64,000 bases of DNA from Flammulina velutipes (taxonomy: Eukaryota; Basidiomycota; Agaricomycetes; Agaricales; Physalacriaceae). The translations under genes and the position numbers were made by a program. Shown here piece after piece: positions 19,654-34,467 of this stretch. Where the stretch lies: positions 682,001 through 746,000 of the forward strand of contig JAALGH010000011.1 in the NCBI GenBank assembly GCA_011800155.1, given 5' to 3'. Within the stretch, counting starts at the first letter, position 1; each line of letters opens with the position of its first letter. Below the pieces are notes generated by a model, which ran no database searches, was not told where the DNA came from, and worked only from the letters and a program-made list of their open reading frames with translations.

Positions 19654-22600
19654 GCGTGCTGATATGATAAGATTTTTTACTGATTGAGCAGATATCAGGG
19701 TCCAGTCCTCCTCGCACGCGCTTTTACGCGTCGCTGGGTGTTTTCGGTCTCGGATGTTAACGGGATATCATCATTTTGACTGTAAAATGAATTCCCGTTA
19801 TGATTTGGGTTGAACGCAATGGGCTGGGCGCTCAGGTAAGCAATTGTAGGGGAAACATGGACTGGAGCTGTAATTCGCAGCTCCTCTGCATCGTTTTCAC
19901 TCTGATTCAACTTGTAGGTACGGTTTAATATGTATAGCTATGATATCCGAGGGCTTTCGCGTGCGAGTAGTGTGTTTGAATTTTCCATATTTCTGGTATT
20001 GTGTATTCTCGTTGAAACGGAGTCTACGAGATTCGGGGGTATGTGCGTTATTCTGAGGCGATAGAACATATCATACAGGGTCGCGTAAGTATTGGAAGAT
20101 GTGTTTATGACTGAGCGGGGACCTCGTATGGAAGATTGGATGTGGCGCCATTTGCATGGATTTCCGAAATCTCGAGTTGTGTGAGTTTTGTCTTTGCGGA
20201 TTGAACGACACAAACTGAAATGAGCTCCTTTGAGCTGTTATACACTATTCTGAATGAGCGAATTGGATGCTGTCCCATGTACTATGTCCTCTCTCTGCGG
20301 GGTGTTCTTTGGATGAATATACAAGTATATTTGCGCATCGTACATGATACACATCGTAGGAAGCGCGTACGTATATACGTACGTTAATGCCATAATGGCA
20401 TCTTCACGCGTTCCCTCCGACTCTCGAAGCAACATTGATGTGGAGCCCTGAGGAAGGGTAAGTCAGAAAGTGAATATACGTCAAATTGAGGAGAGACGTA
20501 CGCGGAGACGTTGGTCCGTTAAGACCCTGATCGTCGAGAAGGGGGACATGGTCGGAATGGCGCGCTGGAAAGAAGGCACGCTGGATGGTCGGCGCCGACG
20601 GGCCTGTTACAATCTAGGCGATATCATTCTGGCAAAACGCAGACGTGTTCGCGGAACACGTACTTTCCGCGGCGTCGAGTTGGCTTGCCGACATGCTGTC
20701 CTTGGCTTTGCGTCAACAAACACCAAATAGCACTGTAAGGGTTTGTATTAGCGTCTGATACGCAGACTATGCCAAGGAAAAGTACTCTCCAAGCTCCAAT
20801 TCGTGAGTCCGTTCAAGCTAGCGGTTCCTTCACGTCGTGTGGTTGTGGTATCCGGGGAGTTCATGGACGGTGCGCGGGGACAAGCAGAATGCAACGCGAG
20901 AGTAAGATTTCTGCTAGACGTGCTATTTGCGTGAGAAACGAACACACTGCGAAAGGAAGTAATTCACCTTTTTCATTGTGTATGGTTTTTTCCTGCTAAC
21001 GTTATTCCAGCTCCAAGTAAAAGCTCGTCGAGAGGGAGTTCGATCATTTAGGGAGCCGTCATCGTTCGAGTTATAGCGACATTGATATGGTTCTCAGACG
21101 CGCGAAATCATTGCAGAGGGACCAAAGTCGTTGGGAAAGAATGGAGCTGGGGGTTTTGTGTAGTGCGCGGCAATGCAATAGTGCGCGACGCGGCCCTATA
21201 CAATATTAGAGTTGAAGGATTGGGTCGGAAGACAGCAACGTACCGTTACAAAATCAGCCTCGATGAGAGGGCGCTATGGTTGTAAAGGCTAGGGTTTCGA
21301 GTAGGAACGACGGATTTGACAGTTTGCTGTCATTCTACTCATTCACGAAGCGGAATGTACGAAATCTTCATTGGGGGAAAAGGTCAGTTCATTGAGACGT
21401 GAGGTTTAAGGAAACTTACATTTGTCTGAAGCCTGGCGGCGAGACCTGAGCGTGCCAATTTCAAGAGAGTCTTCCAATTCGCATAAACTCAAACTCACCA
21501 TTAAACGCACGGAAGAACATGGTGGTTCGAGACTAAGACGAAGACCGTGGGATCCCGCCAATTGTAGCACGTGATGCGAGAGCGGGCCCAGGGAACTGGA
21601 CTCGATCGTTTATTGTGTTGCGCTTAAGCTTGTGCAGTCACTCGTCACACCTCTTGTACTCGTACCACTACCATCTCTTCATCTTCCTACCCTCTTCCCG
21701 TTCATTCGCATCCTACGCCCAGTACTCGTACAGCCTCCCAGCCACAGACCAGTGTGCTCTTGCGCGACAGAAGGTAAGCAATATCCCTTCTATTTACTTG
21801 TGCATACTACTAACATATCCTCCCCAGCTAACCCCAAGTCATTCAACATGTCCCAGTCCCTGCAACTCGCCACACGGTGTCATGTCGAGAGAAGCGGAGA
21901 GACCTTGAGCGTCTTAGTATGTCTATTATTTACTCATCTTCACTACTCTGAATCTGACTTGCTATAGACACTGCTATGCCGTTTGACATGAACGGTGTCA
22001 TGCGCCACACCGTATCAAGTACTGTTATCAAAGGTTTCCCTCTCCCGTCGTTTGCCTTTACTCCGCCCTCCGCGCCATATGTGTCTCCTCACCGTGTCTC
22101 TACCGTTGAGCCTCTCTCCCAGTAGGTCGACCATCTCCCTGTTTGAACATACCTAACGCTAACCATTCCAAAGATACATTGATGCTATCTCAGCGGTGTG
22201 AAACCCAAAGGACTCTGTAGCTTAAGCCATGACACGGCAAAGCATGACTTGTCCTGGGACTTGAGAGGTATACTCGAGTGCTTTTTCTCTCGATATGTTC
22301 GTTCACCCGCTGCCAGATGTCCCATGAATAGGCTAGCAAGTCATCCCCTCGCGTGCGCTGATTCAACAGCGTGAATACGGCTTTGATTCATATACCAGCG
22401 AGGATCTCGACGTACTGATCTATTTATAGGCAACAACGCGTCATCGCAAAGTTGGGCGAGGCTGGTAAGATGGTATTTGGCTGATTACTGAGATTCCTTA
22501 GAAAAGGGGGTCAGGTTAGCGTAGGGTACGAATTAGAGGCTGTAGGCCGAACCTTTGAAGTACGAATGAGCGCACCTTTAGAAAACGACGGGGTACTTGT

Positions 22601-22709
22601 GTTGATTTTTTGTTTGTAGTTCTTTGTTCTAGGGAGACAGGCCAATGGATTGCCTGCGATGAGGGAGGAGTAGATACGCCGCCCGACGAAAGGGAGCCGA
22701 CGCGGCGGG

Positions 22710-22831
22710 ACGTCTTGAGAGAGGGATGCGTCCTCAGATGGACACGTCTTGAGAGGGATGCGTCCTCAGATGGACACGTCTTGAGAGGGATGTGTCCTCA
22801 AATAGACACGTCTTGAGAGGGACGCGTCCCT
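22710..22831. repeat. 32 bp minisatellite, 3.8 units (copy 2)
   Basis: The same array as at 13251-13370, but the first unit has an extra GA (GAGAGAGGG instead of GAGAGGG). The array is otherwise identical. Confidence 0.9.
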
Positions 22832-23212
22832 CCACGTCCCAATCCTCTCGCGCGGCACCCAACTCGCTTCGTCTGCCAAAGGGCAGAGAGACACGTCGAG
22901 GGGTGCGGCAAAGGATGAGATGAGATGGGGATGCGGGGCGGCAGCGTGGATGCTTGGTTCGACAGTGTATGCGTGGGCTGCGACACCTCTCGCTCGTCGT
23001 CCGGTGATACGTCGCAATCTCATGGAGTTATACCAACTTCCAAACATCTGCAGACACCGTCGACACGCAGGATACGAAGTTTTCGAAGAGAGTAGGCAGG
23101 TATCGCAGCACAGACGAGTAAACAGCAACAGATGTCTTGAACGGCGCTCTCCCAGAGTTGAGCCAGTCGTGGTTTAACGAAGAACGGACCACGTGGTGTA
23201 CCAAACTTAGTC

Positions 23213-24590
23213 ATGACGATCTCAACTCCATCATTAACTCAATCCGCCCTTCTTCCAGACATCGTTGAGCCCATAACTTCGTTTGACGAGACATATCTAG
23301 GGGTCTACAGACTCGTACTTGCCGCAGAGACGAGTGCTCTTCGCCAGTTCGCAGCTGCTCCAACAACACCTGCTCAGAATGTCGCAAAGGAAAAAATCAT
23401 GAACTCTAGGGTCCTCGGGAATCTTCTCGTCGAACTTTATCGCAAGCGCGCCCGTTTGAGTGAAGCTCCTTGCGCCACACTCGTCATGGCCGTTCAATCC
23501 GGGTCAGGAGACGCGAACGATAATGTGTACAACGTTGGAAGATTCTATCGTGACCGTCTAATTCGAGCGTGTGCGTCTCCTTCTATCTGGGAGTATCATC
23601 CTGATGTTCGCTGACTCGTACAACGACCTAGTTAGAAATGTAACGGCGAAACATCATCCTCCGTCTTCTCACTCTTCTCCCACATCCTACGAAACAATAG
23701 AGGCAATGATGCTTTCATCCCTAACCCCTTCTGGGACGGTGAGTTTTCGCACTGCTAGGAAGAAGGTGCGTTGTTCCCCTTCTAGATGTCTATTGCTGAT
23801 ATTATAACAGTTGTTAGCGCGCGATGAATATCAGTGCATGATCACTGACCTTCGCAATATATCTTCTGTGAGGAGAAACTCGGAATTCACTCGAATTATG
23901 TCCCAAAATCCACGTCCCCTCGGTGTTGTCCAAACCTGTTGCATCGTCAATGTAGTCCTGCAAGACAATCATCCTTTTTTCGAAGATGAAAGGGTAAATT
24001 ATTCCTCATTGGTGCGCGCTTTGCAATACTCACTTTGTTGGCAGGCTCCGTGTATTGTTGTCGGTGGCGTAATGCCGATTCTCGTTCAATTTGGCCTCAA
24101 AGATCTCGTTCAAACCATGTCGAAAACTGAAACTGGCTACATTCTCCAGAATGTCATATCTCTACGTCACGAGCTTTGCATGGATTTTGGCGCTTTGAGG
24201 CTGTGGCTCGAGGAAACAGATGAGGTGTGTTCTCTTCGCGGCCCAAAGCTTACATTAACTCGCCGTCTCTTATAGCCAGACACATACGATGTTTGCGTTC
24301 CCAACGAAGCTGAAAGTGTCCTATCGTCGTTCAACTTCATCAACCGCCGACCACATTTTACTGTTTCGCCATATCTGGAGAAATACAAGGACAATGGGAT
24401 AGCACTTCCAGATCCACGCCTTCTTGCTCTTCATGCTGTATGTGCGCGGGTGGCTCACATGTCTGGCGCAGCGGAATATTTTGACGACATGACTTGGGAT
24501 GCTGAGGAGACCCAGATTCTTGCTAATGATGGCTCTACTGCGCTTCTCCTCGCAGACTTGTTAGCACCTTATACAAATTCTATAGAATGA
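23213..24590 (+). CDS. HNH_2-type nuclease-domain protein, copy 2
   Basis: Exons by offset from copy 1 are 23213-23568, 23636-23765, 23811-23993, 24045-24224 and 24276-24590, giving about 387 residues. The gene is almost identical to copy 1. Two substitutions change residues within exon 1 (Ala to Val in NLLVELY and Asp to Glu in RLSEAP), one is silent, and one lies at the start of exon 3 (TCG to TTG, Ser to Leu). All splice sites are conserved. The same degenerate metal-site segment (VQTCCIV) is present. The gene is convergent with the complete OYE downstream. Confidence 0.75.
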
Positions 24591-25122
24591 CCTTGCGGTA
24601 TGTCCTGCCCATCGATTGAGGTTTGGCAATTACGCTGTGCGCCACATAGTGTATGAGCCTAGACCACGACACGTGCCCATCAATCGCGACAATTCGTTTT
24701 GACTCTTTCAATCTTTATCTCGACTCAGGACTTGCTCGTCTGCTCCAAACGGTGGAAGAACAATAACTATGATAGTTCACTGCGAGCTGTTCAGAATGCC
24801 TACTAATGCTTGGAGAATGGGTCACTAGGTGCGTTGAACATTCCCATTCTTTACTCAGAAAATCGTATTTATCCAATACCCTGGAAGTCTCAGTCTTGAA
24901 GCAAGTTGGAGACATCTCTGACCCGTCCAAGATCCACCTCGTCAACCATACTGGTCTTGTCGATTTTTTTCGTGCGCCCATCATATTTTTTTCTGCACAG
25001 CAACTAACGGACCCACAGGCTCAGAGAGATATGTAGAACGATGCTCGGGCGGTACTTGAAAAGCCATGCAAATCCAAATCACAACCATTATTCCGCTGGC
25101 ATAATGTGATACACCAAAGTAT

Positions 25123-26525
<1,403 letters not shown>

Positions 26526-26860
26526 GGTCGAAGGAAGAAGGTGATCTGTGGCGAAAGACCTTTTTATATTTACATTTCCCTTCCACGTGGTTTTGCTCGA
26601 TCCATGACGCATACACTGCGATCACTACGTGCTTCTCTTACGATCGCAACTGGGTGGACATTTTGACAACTTTCCCTCGCACCATATGCCAGTTCGTTAT
26701 GCCTTAGATATAATTTGGATTGCATTCGGCGGACTTATCTCGTCCCGGTGAAATGATTTTCAGCGTCCTGGATATCCTTGGTGTATATTTCTCTATCCTT
26801 ATGATTTCCAGGAAGAAAATCGTCTAGGCCCAACAACCGCACACCCCAGAGCAATCGTGT
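26526..26860. other. Intergenic between OYE and S41 peptidase genes
   Basis: No gene seen. It holds the promoter side of the OYE gene; a TATA-like stretch (CTTTTTATATTT on the plus strand near 26559) lies about 40 bp upstream of the start. Confidence 0.4.
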
Positions 26861-29800
26861 CTCAATAAAATGGAATCCTTAATAAATGACAGGAAGTACA
26901 AGACGATTCTTAGCGCCCTAAATGAGTTGAGCCACTATATCCCAAATTTTTGCTGGATTGTTAGCCCTATTGTAAGAATAATGATCAATCAAGGAACATC
27001 TTCGACACCGATTAATGAACTTACAGGTCAAGAGTCAAAGGAAGGTTCACATCTGCAGGCCGATCCTGCCATTCTATGGACAATGTGAGAATTTGTAGCG
27101 ACGAAGAGTGAACAAACGCACCTTCTGGCTCAGATGGATCGTCAATGCCGTACCCAAGGCGCCATGTAATTCCTTGAACACCGTTGACTATGAGGTCTGG
27201 TGGCGCCAGTTCATGCTCCTTCAACCCGGTTGTCTTTTGGCAAAATCGTCAAGACACAACAGGGAAGACCAAACCCGAACACACCTTAATTTCACTGTCA
27301 ATAGTGGAAAAGTCAAGACTCTGCCCGCCCACAATTCCACAGTATTTCTGGGGTGTGTCACTCTTGCCGCCGACAACGACGGTTTTGGTGCCTTCGGACT
27401 TTGCCATGCCGATCTGTAAAAACCGTAAGTGATAATGCAACGAGAAACATAGTTATCCATACACTAAAGAGAGAACAGGAACTAGCACAGCGCCCATTCG
27501 AAATGATAGCAACCTTAGAGCCTTCGAAAAGGGCAGAGTCCGGAGGGGGAGTGGCGAAGATGTCTGCTTCAGGGCAATCCGTTCCCAGGCTGCACTGGGT
27601 TCAACGAAAAGCGTATCAACAAGCGAATGATCCTTACGTCTGACTGAACGCGTCTTCTCGACCGTTGATAATCTTCTCCACAGGCGGGACGAGCCAATTG
27701 TCGGAGATGTCGAAGGCGGCGTTAGTGATTGCGTCATACCAATTGAGCGGGTGGTACCAAAGTTCTCTCTGGGGGTCGACAGAACCCGGGGAGTCGACTA
27801 TCGATTGCACGATAGTCTGAGCGAGGCGACCCGCACGAGCTGTAGTGTTCAAGCCTGCGTTAGGGATCGTAGTAGACTTAGGTCCGGAGATGAGACGGTG
27901 CAAAGCCTATCACGTTTGCAATTAGCTTTTAACCGCGAATACAGTGAAGAAGGGTCTTACGTGAGCGACGCAGACGTAGCCACCACCGTTATTCGTCTAC
28001 ACATATATAGCTCCGTCAGCCAGTGGATAAAGAAACGGTGGTACGCACAACATCGACGATGAGACGCTCGGCTCCCCTGGACTTCAACTCGATAAGCCCA
28101 TCATACAATCCCTGGATCATTTCATCGAGTCCAGCACCAGAGAAACTACCCAGCGCAAGGACACCCGTCGTCCCGTCCGAAAGCACATAGAATTGACCAA
28201 CCCCGAAACCCTCAACGGGCTCTAGAGGTGGAGTGAGCTCAGGAGGAAGAACAACATCCATTATAGGTGTCGTGTCCAACATTGTGTTCACAAGGTGTTC
28301 TTGTCTCCGGCGGGGTGCGGGCGCTTGCATGGCCTTGACCAATGGTTCGGGAGTCTCCTGGTCGGTAACGTCATAGTAGTCTATGCCGTTCGTACCATCC
28401 ACTGCGCGACAATTACCAGCGCGGAAGGAAGGCCCGTCAGTGAATGCTACTGTGCTGCTACCAATGCGTGAATAGTACGGGACCTAATCAGAATAGTTGG
28501 AATTGAATTGTTAGACAAAGTAAACTCAAGGAAGACGTACGACGACTTCCTGGGTTTCATTACTACCAGCAGTTCGGACGAGCAATGTGGCAGAGTCACT
28601 CAGAGGGAGAGATTGCAAGGCAAAGTTGCCTAGAATGTAGTTCCAGCCGGATGCTGCACGCTGATAACTGGAGAAGAATCTAAATATGAAGGTCAGAGGG
28701 ATGTTGTAGTCGACTAGTCGCGCCCCTCACCCATTTTGCCTGGTGCCGTATGCCTGGTACCCACCGACGATGAGAGCGTTAGCATGGACGGCCTCGAATG
28801 GGTCTGCGCCATCAATCTCAAGAACTTCTGCACCGTTCAGCTAATCACTCGATTAAACGGGGTAGATATCAGGGAATGAGAAGAACATACAGCTGCTAAC
28901 CCGCCTTCGATCTGCGCAGAGACATCCTCTTCCCACACAGGCAGTTGGTCGGCAAACTCAGCTGATGCGACATCTTGTTGGGATCAATTGTCAACGGTAT
29001 CAACGGTGGTATTGGAAAGAGTAGCTGACCATAAGCCTCGGCTGCAATGTGGACAGTCTCTCCTTCGACGAGGACGAGGGGTATGGGAAGGTAGTTCACG
29101 AACGCGCCTAAGTAGGAAAAGAGGCTGTAAGTCTATGAATGCGAAGAGTTGGACTCTATGACGCACTGTCGTAGCAATAGTTGACCCAAACGACGTGTCC
29201 GTCGATCAACCTCTTGACCGACCGAGAGATGTCGATATGAAAGTCGTAGTCCGAAGTGTAACTTTCCTCCCTAATTCGAGCGATGTCAAACAAGATGTCT
29301 TCAGCAACGTCCTCGTAAGGTGGAGGAGCCTGTATCTGGTAGTTGACCGAAGGATGGAACGCCAACGTCTTGTTGACAACGTCCAGAATCTACAGACGCG
29401 TCAGATCCAATTCTACGAGATAAGAGGTGATACGTGCGTTGGTCTTTTCGGCCTCTACGACCGGGAAGGACGTGTAGCATGCGCGTACTTCCGACGGTTT
29501 GACCCATTTCTTACCACCAATGGCAGCACAAGGGTCCTGAGCGAGAGTTAGAGTCGCGCCACCAAGGAGGGCGAGGGCGAGAATCGTCGTCGAAGACATG
29601 GTCGACCACGGGGAGCAAGCGTGAGATTCCCTACTCTCCACTATTTAACCATATCATCGTGGTCGGCGGACCTGCATGGGAATCTTCCATGTGGGACGAG
29701 AAGATGATGTCGTAGCGACACTTACGAATGGTAGCCTCTTCCCCTGCCGAGCGATCTCCAGACGTTTGATAGCATCGTGGCCTCAGTACATTTTCTCTGT

Positions 29801-29930
29801 ATCTGCTGATAGCCGGACTTTGTTCCACAGAGTTCCGCCATCCTGACGCGAGATTCCAGGATCTTCAACTTTTCGATGTCCCTCGACAGTATGAAGTAGT
29901 AGTTGAGCACGGCAAACAATCTTGAATACC
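26860..29930. repeat. Inverted duplicate carrying S41 peptidase, arm A
   Basis: This segment matches 41050-44140 in reverse orientation, including about 300 bp upstream of the gene and about 60 bp downstream of its stop (CTTGTACTTCCTGTCATTTA). Divergence is moderate, with many silent changes. The limits are approximate because similarity fades at both ends. Confidence 0.85.
26918..29599 (-). CDS. Secreted CPAF-like S41 family peptidase (paralogue A)
   Basis: The start ATG is at 29597-29599 and the stop at 26918-26920. About 14 exons can be placed by comparison with the plus-strand paralogue, giving about 660 residues. The N-terminus (MSSTTILALALLGGATLTLA) is a signal peptide, so the product should be secreted or enter the secretory path. 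Conserved blocks are CYTSFPV, AFHTSVNYQ, DGHVVWVNYCYDS, GQFYVLSDGTTGVLALGSF, ERLIVDV, and the ISNGRCASSC block that should hold the nucleophilic Ser. The C-terminal part (GGKSDTPQKYCGIVGG, WQDRPADVNLPL) is also conserved. I see no disruption. The exact 3' end of exon 1 is uncertain (see findings). Confidence 0.85.
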
Positions 29931-30388
29931 ATCCTCAGCTAACGACGCGCGGAAAATGAGATGCGGAGACTGTATGTATCCCTGAAATGGCAGACGAATG
30001 ATGAATGAGCAACAAAGTGTATATGTAGGGTAAAAAAAAGTTGACATACATGAGGGCAAGAACAAAGCGCGGTTTGCCTCCAAATCAGTTCGGTGTACAT
30101 ATCTGACAAAGGCAATCGCTACTTGTCCATGGCGGCAGGGGACCACGTATGACGAGTTAGCGCCGGGCCCGCCTCTTTCAAGTTTCCTAAATGAAACTTG
30201 ACGGAAACAACGTTTGGAACAACACTACATGCACGTCTCTCACAAGCTGCTAAATGTCAAATTCTCACGCCTATGATCCAGCATTAGCAGTGCGATCAGA
30301 AACCATACAGGTCAAATATTCTACCACGATGTCTGAAAACAAAGGATAACTGGAAATCACGCACACTACCAGTCAACAACTCAGCTTA

Positions 30389-31302
30389 TCATACAACATG
30401 CTGCATCAAGTCCAGGTCAATACCCACAATCGCCTTAAACGCTTCATAGCACTTGAAAATTTCGCGCCTGTTGTCCAGAGGCTTCATCCCTTCATAATGA
30501 CGGCGGCCAGGACGAGGAACGGGCGGATAACAGCAAGTCACACGGGTTTCCTCTGGAGGATAGGTCCCATGGCGGATATGAGTGGACAGAGTTTGGGTGA
30601 CGGGAATTTTAAAGAACGCGGGCGACGTTCCCACCATGACAATGCCGGGCATGACCTAAGAAGAGCAGTCTCTCAGAAAAGTGTCAACAAACTCGCGGAA
30701 TGACTCACCTTTTCCTCCATCGGAGGGAGTCCAATCTCTTCCCTTTGCGCGTTATTCTCGTTGAAGGCCCCGACCGCAGAAGCTACAAGCTGGGCTCGCG
30801 CATTGGTGGGCTCCAACCTCTTGTCCAGGATGACAAGAAGAAGAATATCATTCTGGGATCGATCGACGATACAGACATCAGTCTTTGCGTACGTATTTTC
30901 GCCGCAAATAAGGAGCGGGATGTCTATCCGCGTGCGTGCCACTCGCTCTCGACGAACATAACCTAGAGTCTTGAAAAGCTCGACGACAAAATCATTTACG
31001 GCGGGTTCATCCTTTTCGGGTATCTTGGCGATATCGAGGTAAGTTATCAACTGAGCGTGGCGATCTTCCTGCATAGCGCCAGCGTCGAGATTGGTTAATA
31101 GCTCTAGATCGACCGAGGGTGGTGGCAACTCCTGTGACGTGCAAAGTCGTTAGAGTCTTTCCAAGGGCTTTAGCGAAACTTATCCTACCTGTAAGCCAAA
31201 GAACGGAAGGGCGTCCAACTGGTTGAGGCTGATGTGATAAGAGTCAAGGTCGTTGAGAGTCCAGTCGCTGCCGGACTTGGCGGAGCGAATGAGGTTGGCC
31301 AT
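30389..31302 (-). CDS. Conserved basidiomycete protein, possible PD-(D/E)XK-like fold
   Basis: Three exons fit: 31302-31189, 31131-30709 and 30655-30389, giving 267 residues. I recognise the pattern as a family common in Agaricomycetes and usually left unannotated: an N-terminal MANLIRSAKSG segment, a middle TDVCIVDRSQNDILLLV followed by DKR, and a C-terminal MVGTSPAFFKIPVT and YPPEETRV. The D...(x)..LLV-x-x-DK arrangement resembles the core of PD-(D/E)XK nucleases, but in this protein the acidic residue before DK is replaced (ILDKR), and that fold assignment is my inference. No signal peptide or membrane segment is seen. No disruption is seen. Confidence 0.7.
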
Positions 31303-32281
31303 GATGGACTGAGGTAGGCGCCACAGGAGAGAAATCGAGATTCGAAGGTGATGACATCATCGGAGTTTCAATTTTCGCGGCACCCTCTCCATTGCCGCCT
31401 GTGCCGCAACAATGATTTTCAATTTCACTGCTGCATTGTTTCAATTCAATCCCCAAGATATATATCTGTGAGCAAGTACAAACCATTGGCTACACTACGA
31501 GCCGAGGATGCTATACCTGGTGAGGCAAGGCGAGAGGGAACTTGCAACAAGTTAATGACTGAACTGCCATCACCCGGATCATTAAAATGTTTTGATACTT
31601 AGATGGACGGAACTTTCAACTTACTTACTGTAAGTACTTAACTTACAGAAGGCTACGCCTCTGACCCTCGGCTCCCTTTGCACCAGGCTCTGAACGAGCC
31701 GCTACCTGGGATGATCTTTGCGTGGTGTGCCGGCGTGGGATGGAGATACATCCCGTAAGACCTCTGTTTTTTTCGTTGGACAAGCCTCGAGCTTACATGT
31801 CTCAAATTAACTTCATTGTCTCGGTCCAGGAGCCTTTCCCGAGCTGGGGACTTGGGATTACCGTGCCGCCGTCCTGACCGATCGTACTGCTATCTTCGTT
31901 TGAGAGATTCACAGTACCTGTCGAAAACTCTAATCGGAACAGCGGTGTGCGGTTCTGGTGTATGGAAATTAATGGAATACCCTAGTGTTCTCTCATCTCC
32001 TATCGCCCAGTCCTGGCAATAAACAATTTAATACTAGACCTCCAGTGCAATACACCGCTAACTGGTTAGGCGCAGCCACCGCTTCAACACAGGATATCCG
32101 GTTACCAGTCCGATATCAGAGCATGCCGTGTCTTTATTAATGGAGTCTCAGAAATGACAGTGGCGCAGTACCTTGGAAAACACTATCAATCCAAACATCC
32201 AACTGCGATAGACATAACTGATAGTTAGTACATACCAACAACAAATATTGAGTCCCAAGACTTGTATATACACATTCCCGT
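31303..32281. other. Intergenic, no gene seen
   Basis: About 980 bp with only short frames on both strands. It has small local repeats (TTACTTACTGTAAGTACTTAACTTAC near 31620-31645). Nothing recognised. Confidence 0.5.
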
Positions 32282-34467
32282 TCAAAACTTAACCTTGCGC
32301 TTCGTCAATCCTCCCGCCAACACAAGAGCGAGCACAAAAAAGATCCATTTGGAAATGGACCGACTCACTGTCGGGGGAGGGGGACCAGCAGGTCTCTTAG
32401 GAAGAGATGCGAACAAACGCAATGTTAGGTTCGTCTTCTTTTGCTGTACGCATCGTGAGTACCGATAAATGGATAGGAAAGAAGAGGAAAAACGAACCGT
32501 ATATGGGGGATATCGCATCCTCATGACCTTGTCAACCCTGTCAAGACGTTAAAAAAACACGAATATGGGATGCACAAAAATATACGTACCAGGGATGCGA
32601 GTCAAACGACGCTCGGAGATGAGTGAACACGTCAAAGCCGAACTAGTAGGAAAGTCAGCCTGTTGAACGCCACGGACGGATGTGTTGTTCACGCGCCTTC
32701 CCGTTCCGGAATCCGCCTTCAAGACGTTAGATGAGGCAGCAATGACATAAGATCAACAGAGACTCACTTCCGCTATGCCCAACACCCCCAAATGGCAGAC
32801 CTTCCAGTCCAGCTTGCAATACCGTGTCGTTGATAATAACACTACCACTCAAAGTGGTTTTGATAACTGTGCAACTCCATCAGCGTTGAAACCTCGGAAA
32901 GGAAAGACCACATACTCTTCTCCTTGAATTTACTATCACTCGTAAACGCGTATAGAGCGAGCGGCCGGTCGTTCCGATTCACGTAGGCGATGCCCTCGTC
33001 CAAAGATTCGACCGGGATGATAGGCAGGATGGGACCAAATATCTCTCTGCGTTCGCCATGAGTACCTTCACATCTAAAAATGAACGTATTACACACTCCG
33101 ACATCAATGAGTCTTCAAACGTGCAATCTTTGACGACAGTCGGAGCGATGGCCTTGGTTGCCTCGTCCGTCTGACCTCCAAACACGATGGTACCCTTGGT
33201 CCTCTCCAAGAGACTGTACACGCGCTTGAAAGCTCCAGCACTGACCATCTTGGCCATAGCTTGGGGCGCGAGAGGGCCATCCGGGAAAAACTCTTCATGT
33301 CTGAGAGCACATTATCAGCTATATGGACGCACAGAGACTACAATTAGAACATACACTTTCGTCAAAGCTTGCACCAGTGTCTCCTGGAAAGACTTGGGAA
33401 CAAGGACATAATCTGGCGCGACACAAGTCTGGCCACTGTTCATTGTTTTGCCCCAAAGGAGTCGGCGAGCGGTGCTCTCGAGGTCGCATGTCGGGTCGAC
33501 GAACACGGGGCTTTTACCTTAACATCGTTTAGATAGGCAACAGAGGCGTGCTAACGACTAACCTCCCAGCTCCAGTGTCACCGGGGTGAACGTCCTGGCT
33601 GCGGCCTCACCTACAATCCTGCCGACGCGACCACTGCCAGTGAACATGACTGGAAGATGTGTGAGAAGGTTGATAGAAGTCGGGTCGAACACTTACTGTG
33701 TCCCCAAGGCAATTCAAGAAGCTGGAGAGGTGAGCCAAAATCTCTTAGCCCGCGCGAACCAGACACACCTTGGTCGTCTCAGTGACGCCTCCGTTCACAA
33801 CACGAGCAACGGCAGGGTCGATGTACTTGGCGAATAGTTCGACAAAAAGAGTAGCGATGGCAGGCGTCATTTCAGATGGCTTGAAGACTACAGTATTGCC
33901 TGCCGCAATAGCAGATATCTATCGACCTTCAGCAAATGCAGTCTAGGTACCATCCTGAATACGCACAATGGGTCCAATACAAGATGACACTGGGTAGTTG
34001 AACGGCCCTACCACGAGGCAGATACCTTTCCCTTCCTTGTAGATGACAGGGCGAAGCGGTGTAGAAACAAGGGAGAATGGGGGCTTGTCGGGTTTGGCCC
34101 ATTTGTCGACGTTATTGTAGGCAATGACAGCCTCGCCGATGGTGGGTCCAATTTCCGAGCTTGAAAGTGAACACTGTTAGGCCCTGTCCCGGCAAGAATG
34201 GAGACTGTACGCACAAGTTTACCTCCAGGGGAGGTTTGCCTAGATCGGCGAGGAGAGCTGCAGCAATGCGGTCCGCGTTGTCTTTGAGCATATATCCAAG
34301 TTGGAGGATAACATATTTGCGGTAAGGAATGTCCTTCAGTTTTCCTGAGCGGAATGTCGCGTCGAGTTGGGCGTGTATCTGAATTTTTGTATGAGTAAAG
34401 AATAGTGAGAGCTGGTTCGACATACAGCGTCAATGTCCGCCAGCGGTGTGTATTCAAGCGTCGCCAT
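32282..34467 (-). CDS. Class 3 aldehyde dehydrogenase with C-terminal membrane anchor
   Basis: The gene has many exons on the minus strand. The first four read 34467-34426, 34378-34215, 34159-33967 and 33918-33769, followed by a 25 nt micro-exon. It oxidises aldehydes to acids with NAD(P)+. The order matches ALDH3-type enzymes: VVGPFNYPV, AAGNTVVFKPSE, FTGSGRVGR, TPVTLELGG (general-base Glu), MNSGQTCVAP (catalytic Cys), EIFGPILPI, and LEGLPFGGVGHSG, then GFDVFTHLRAS. The last exon encodes a Pro-rich hinge and a hydrophobic segment (WIFFVLALVLAGG) with a basic end (KRKVKF). That resembles the C-terminal anchor of fatty aldehyde dehydrogenases, so it is probably attached to a membrane facing the cytosol. 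One exon junction near 32690-32760 was not resolved. Confidence 0.9.

Noticed and set aside
29195..29551. 118-codon plus-strand frame
   Set aside because: Antisense to the N-terminal exons of S41 paralogue A; the matching frame opposite paralogue B is broken differently.
30398..30703. 101-codon plus-strand frame
   Set aside because: Antisense to the last exon of the conserved 267-residue protein.
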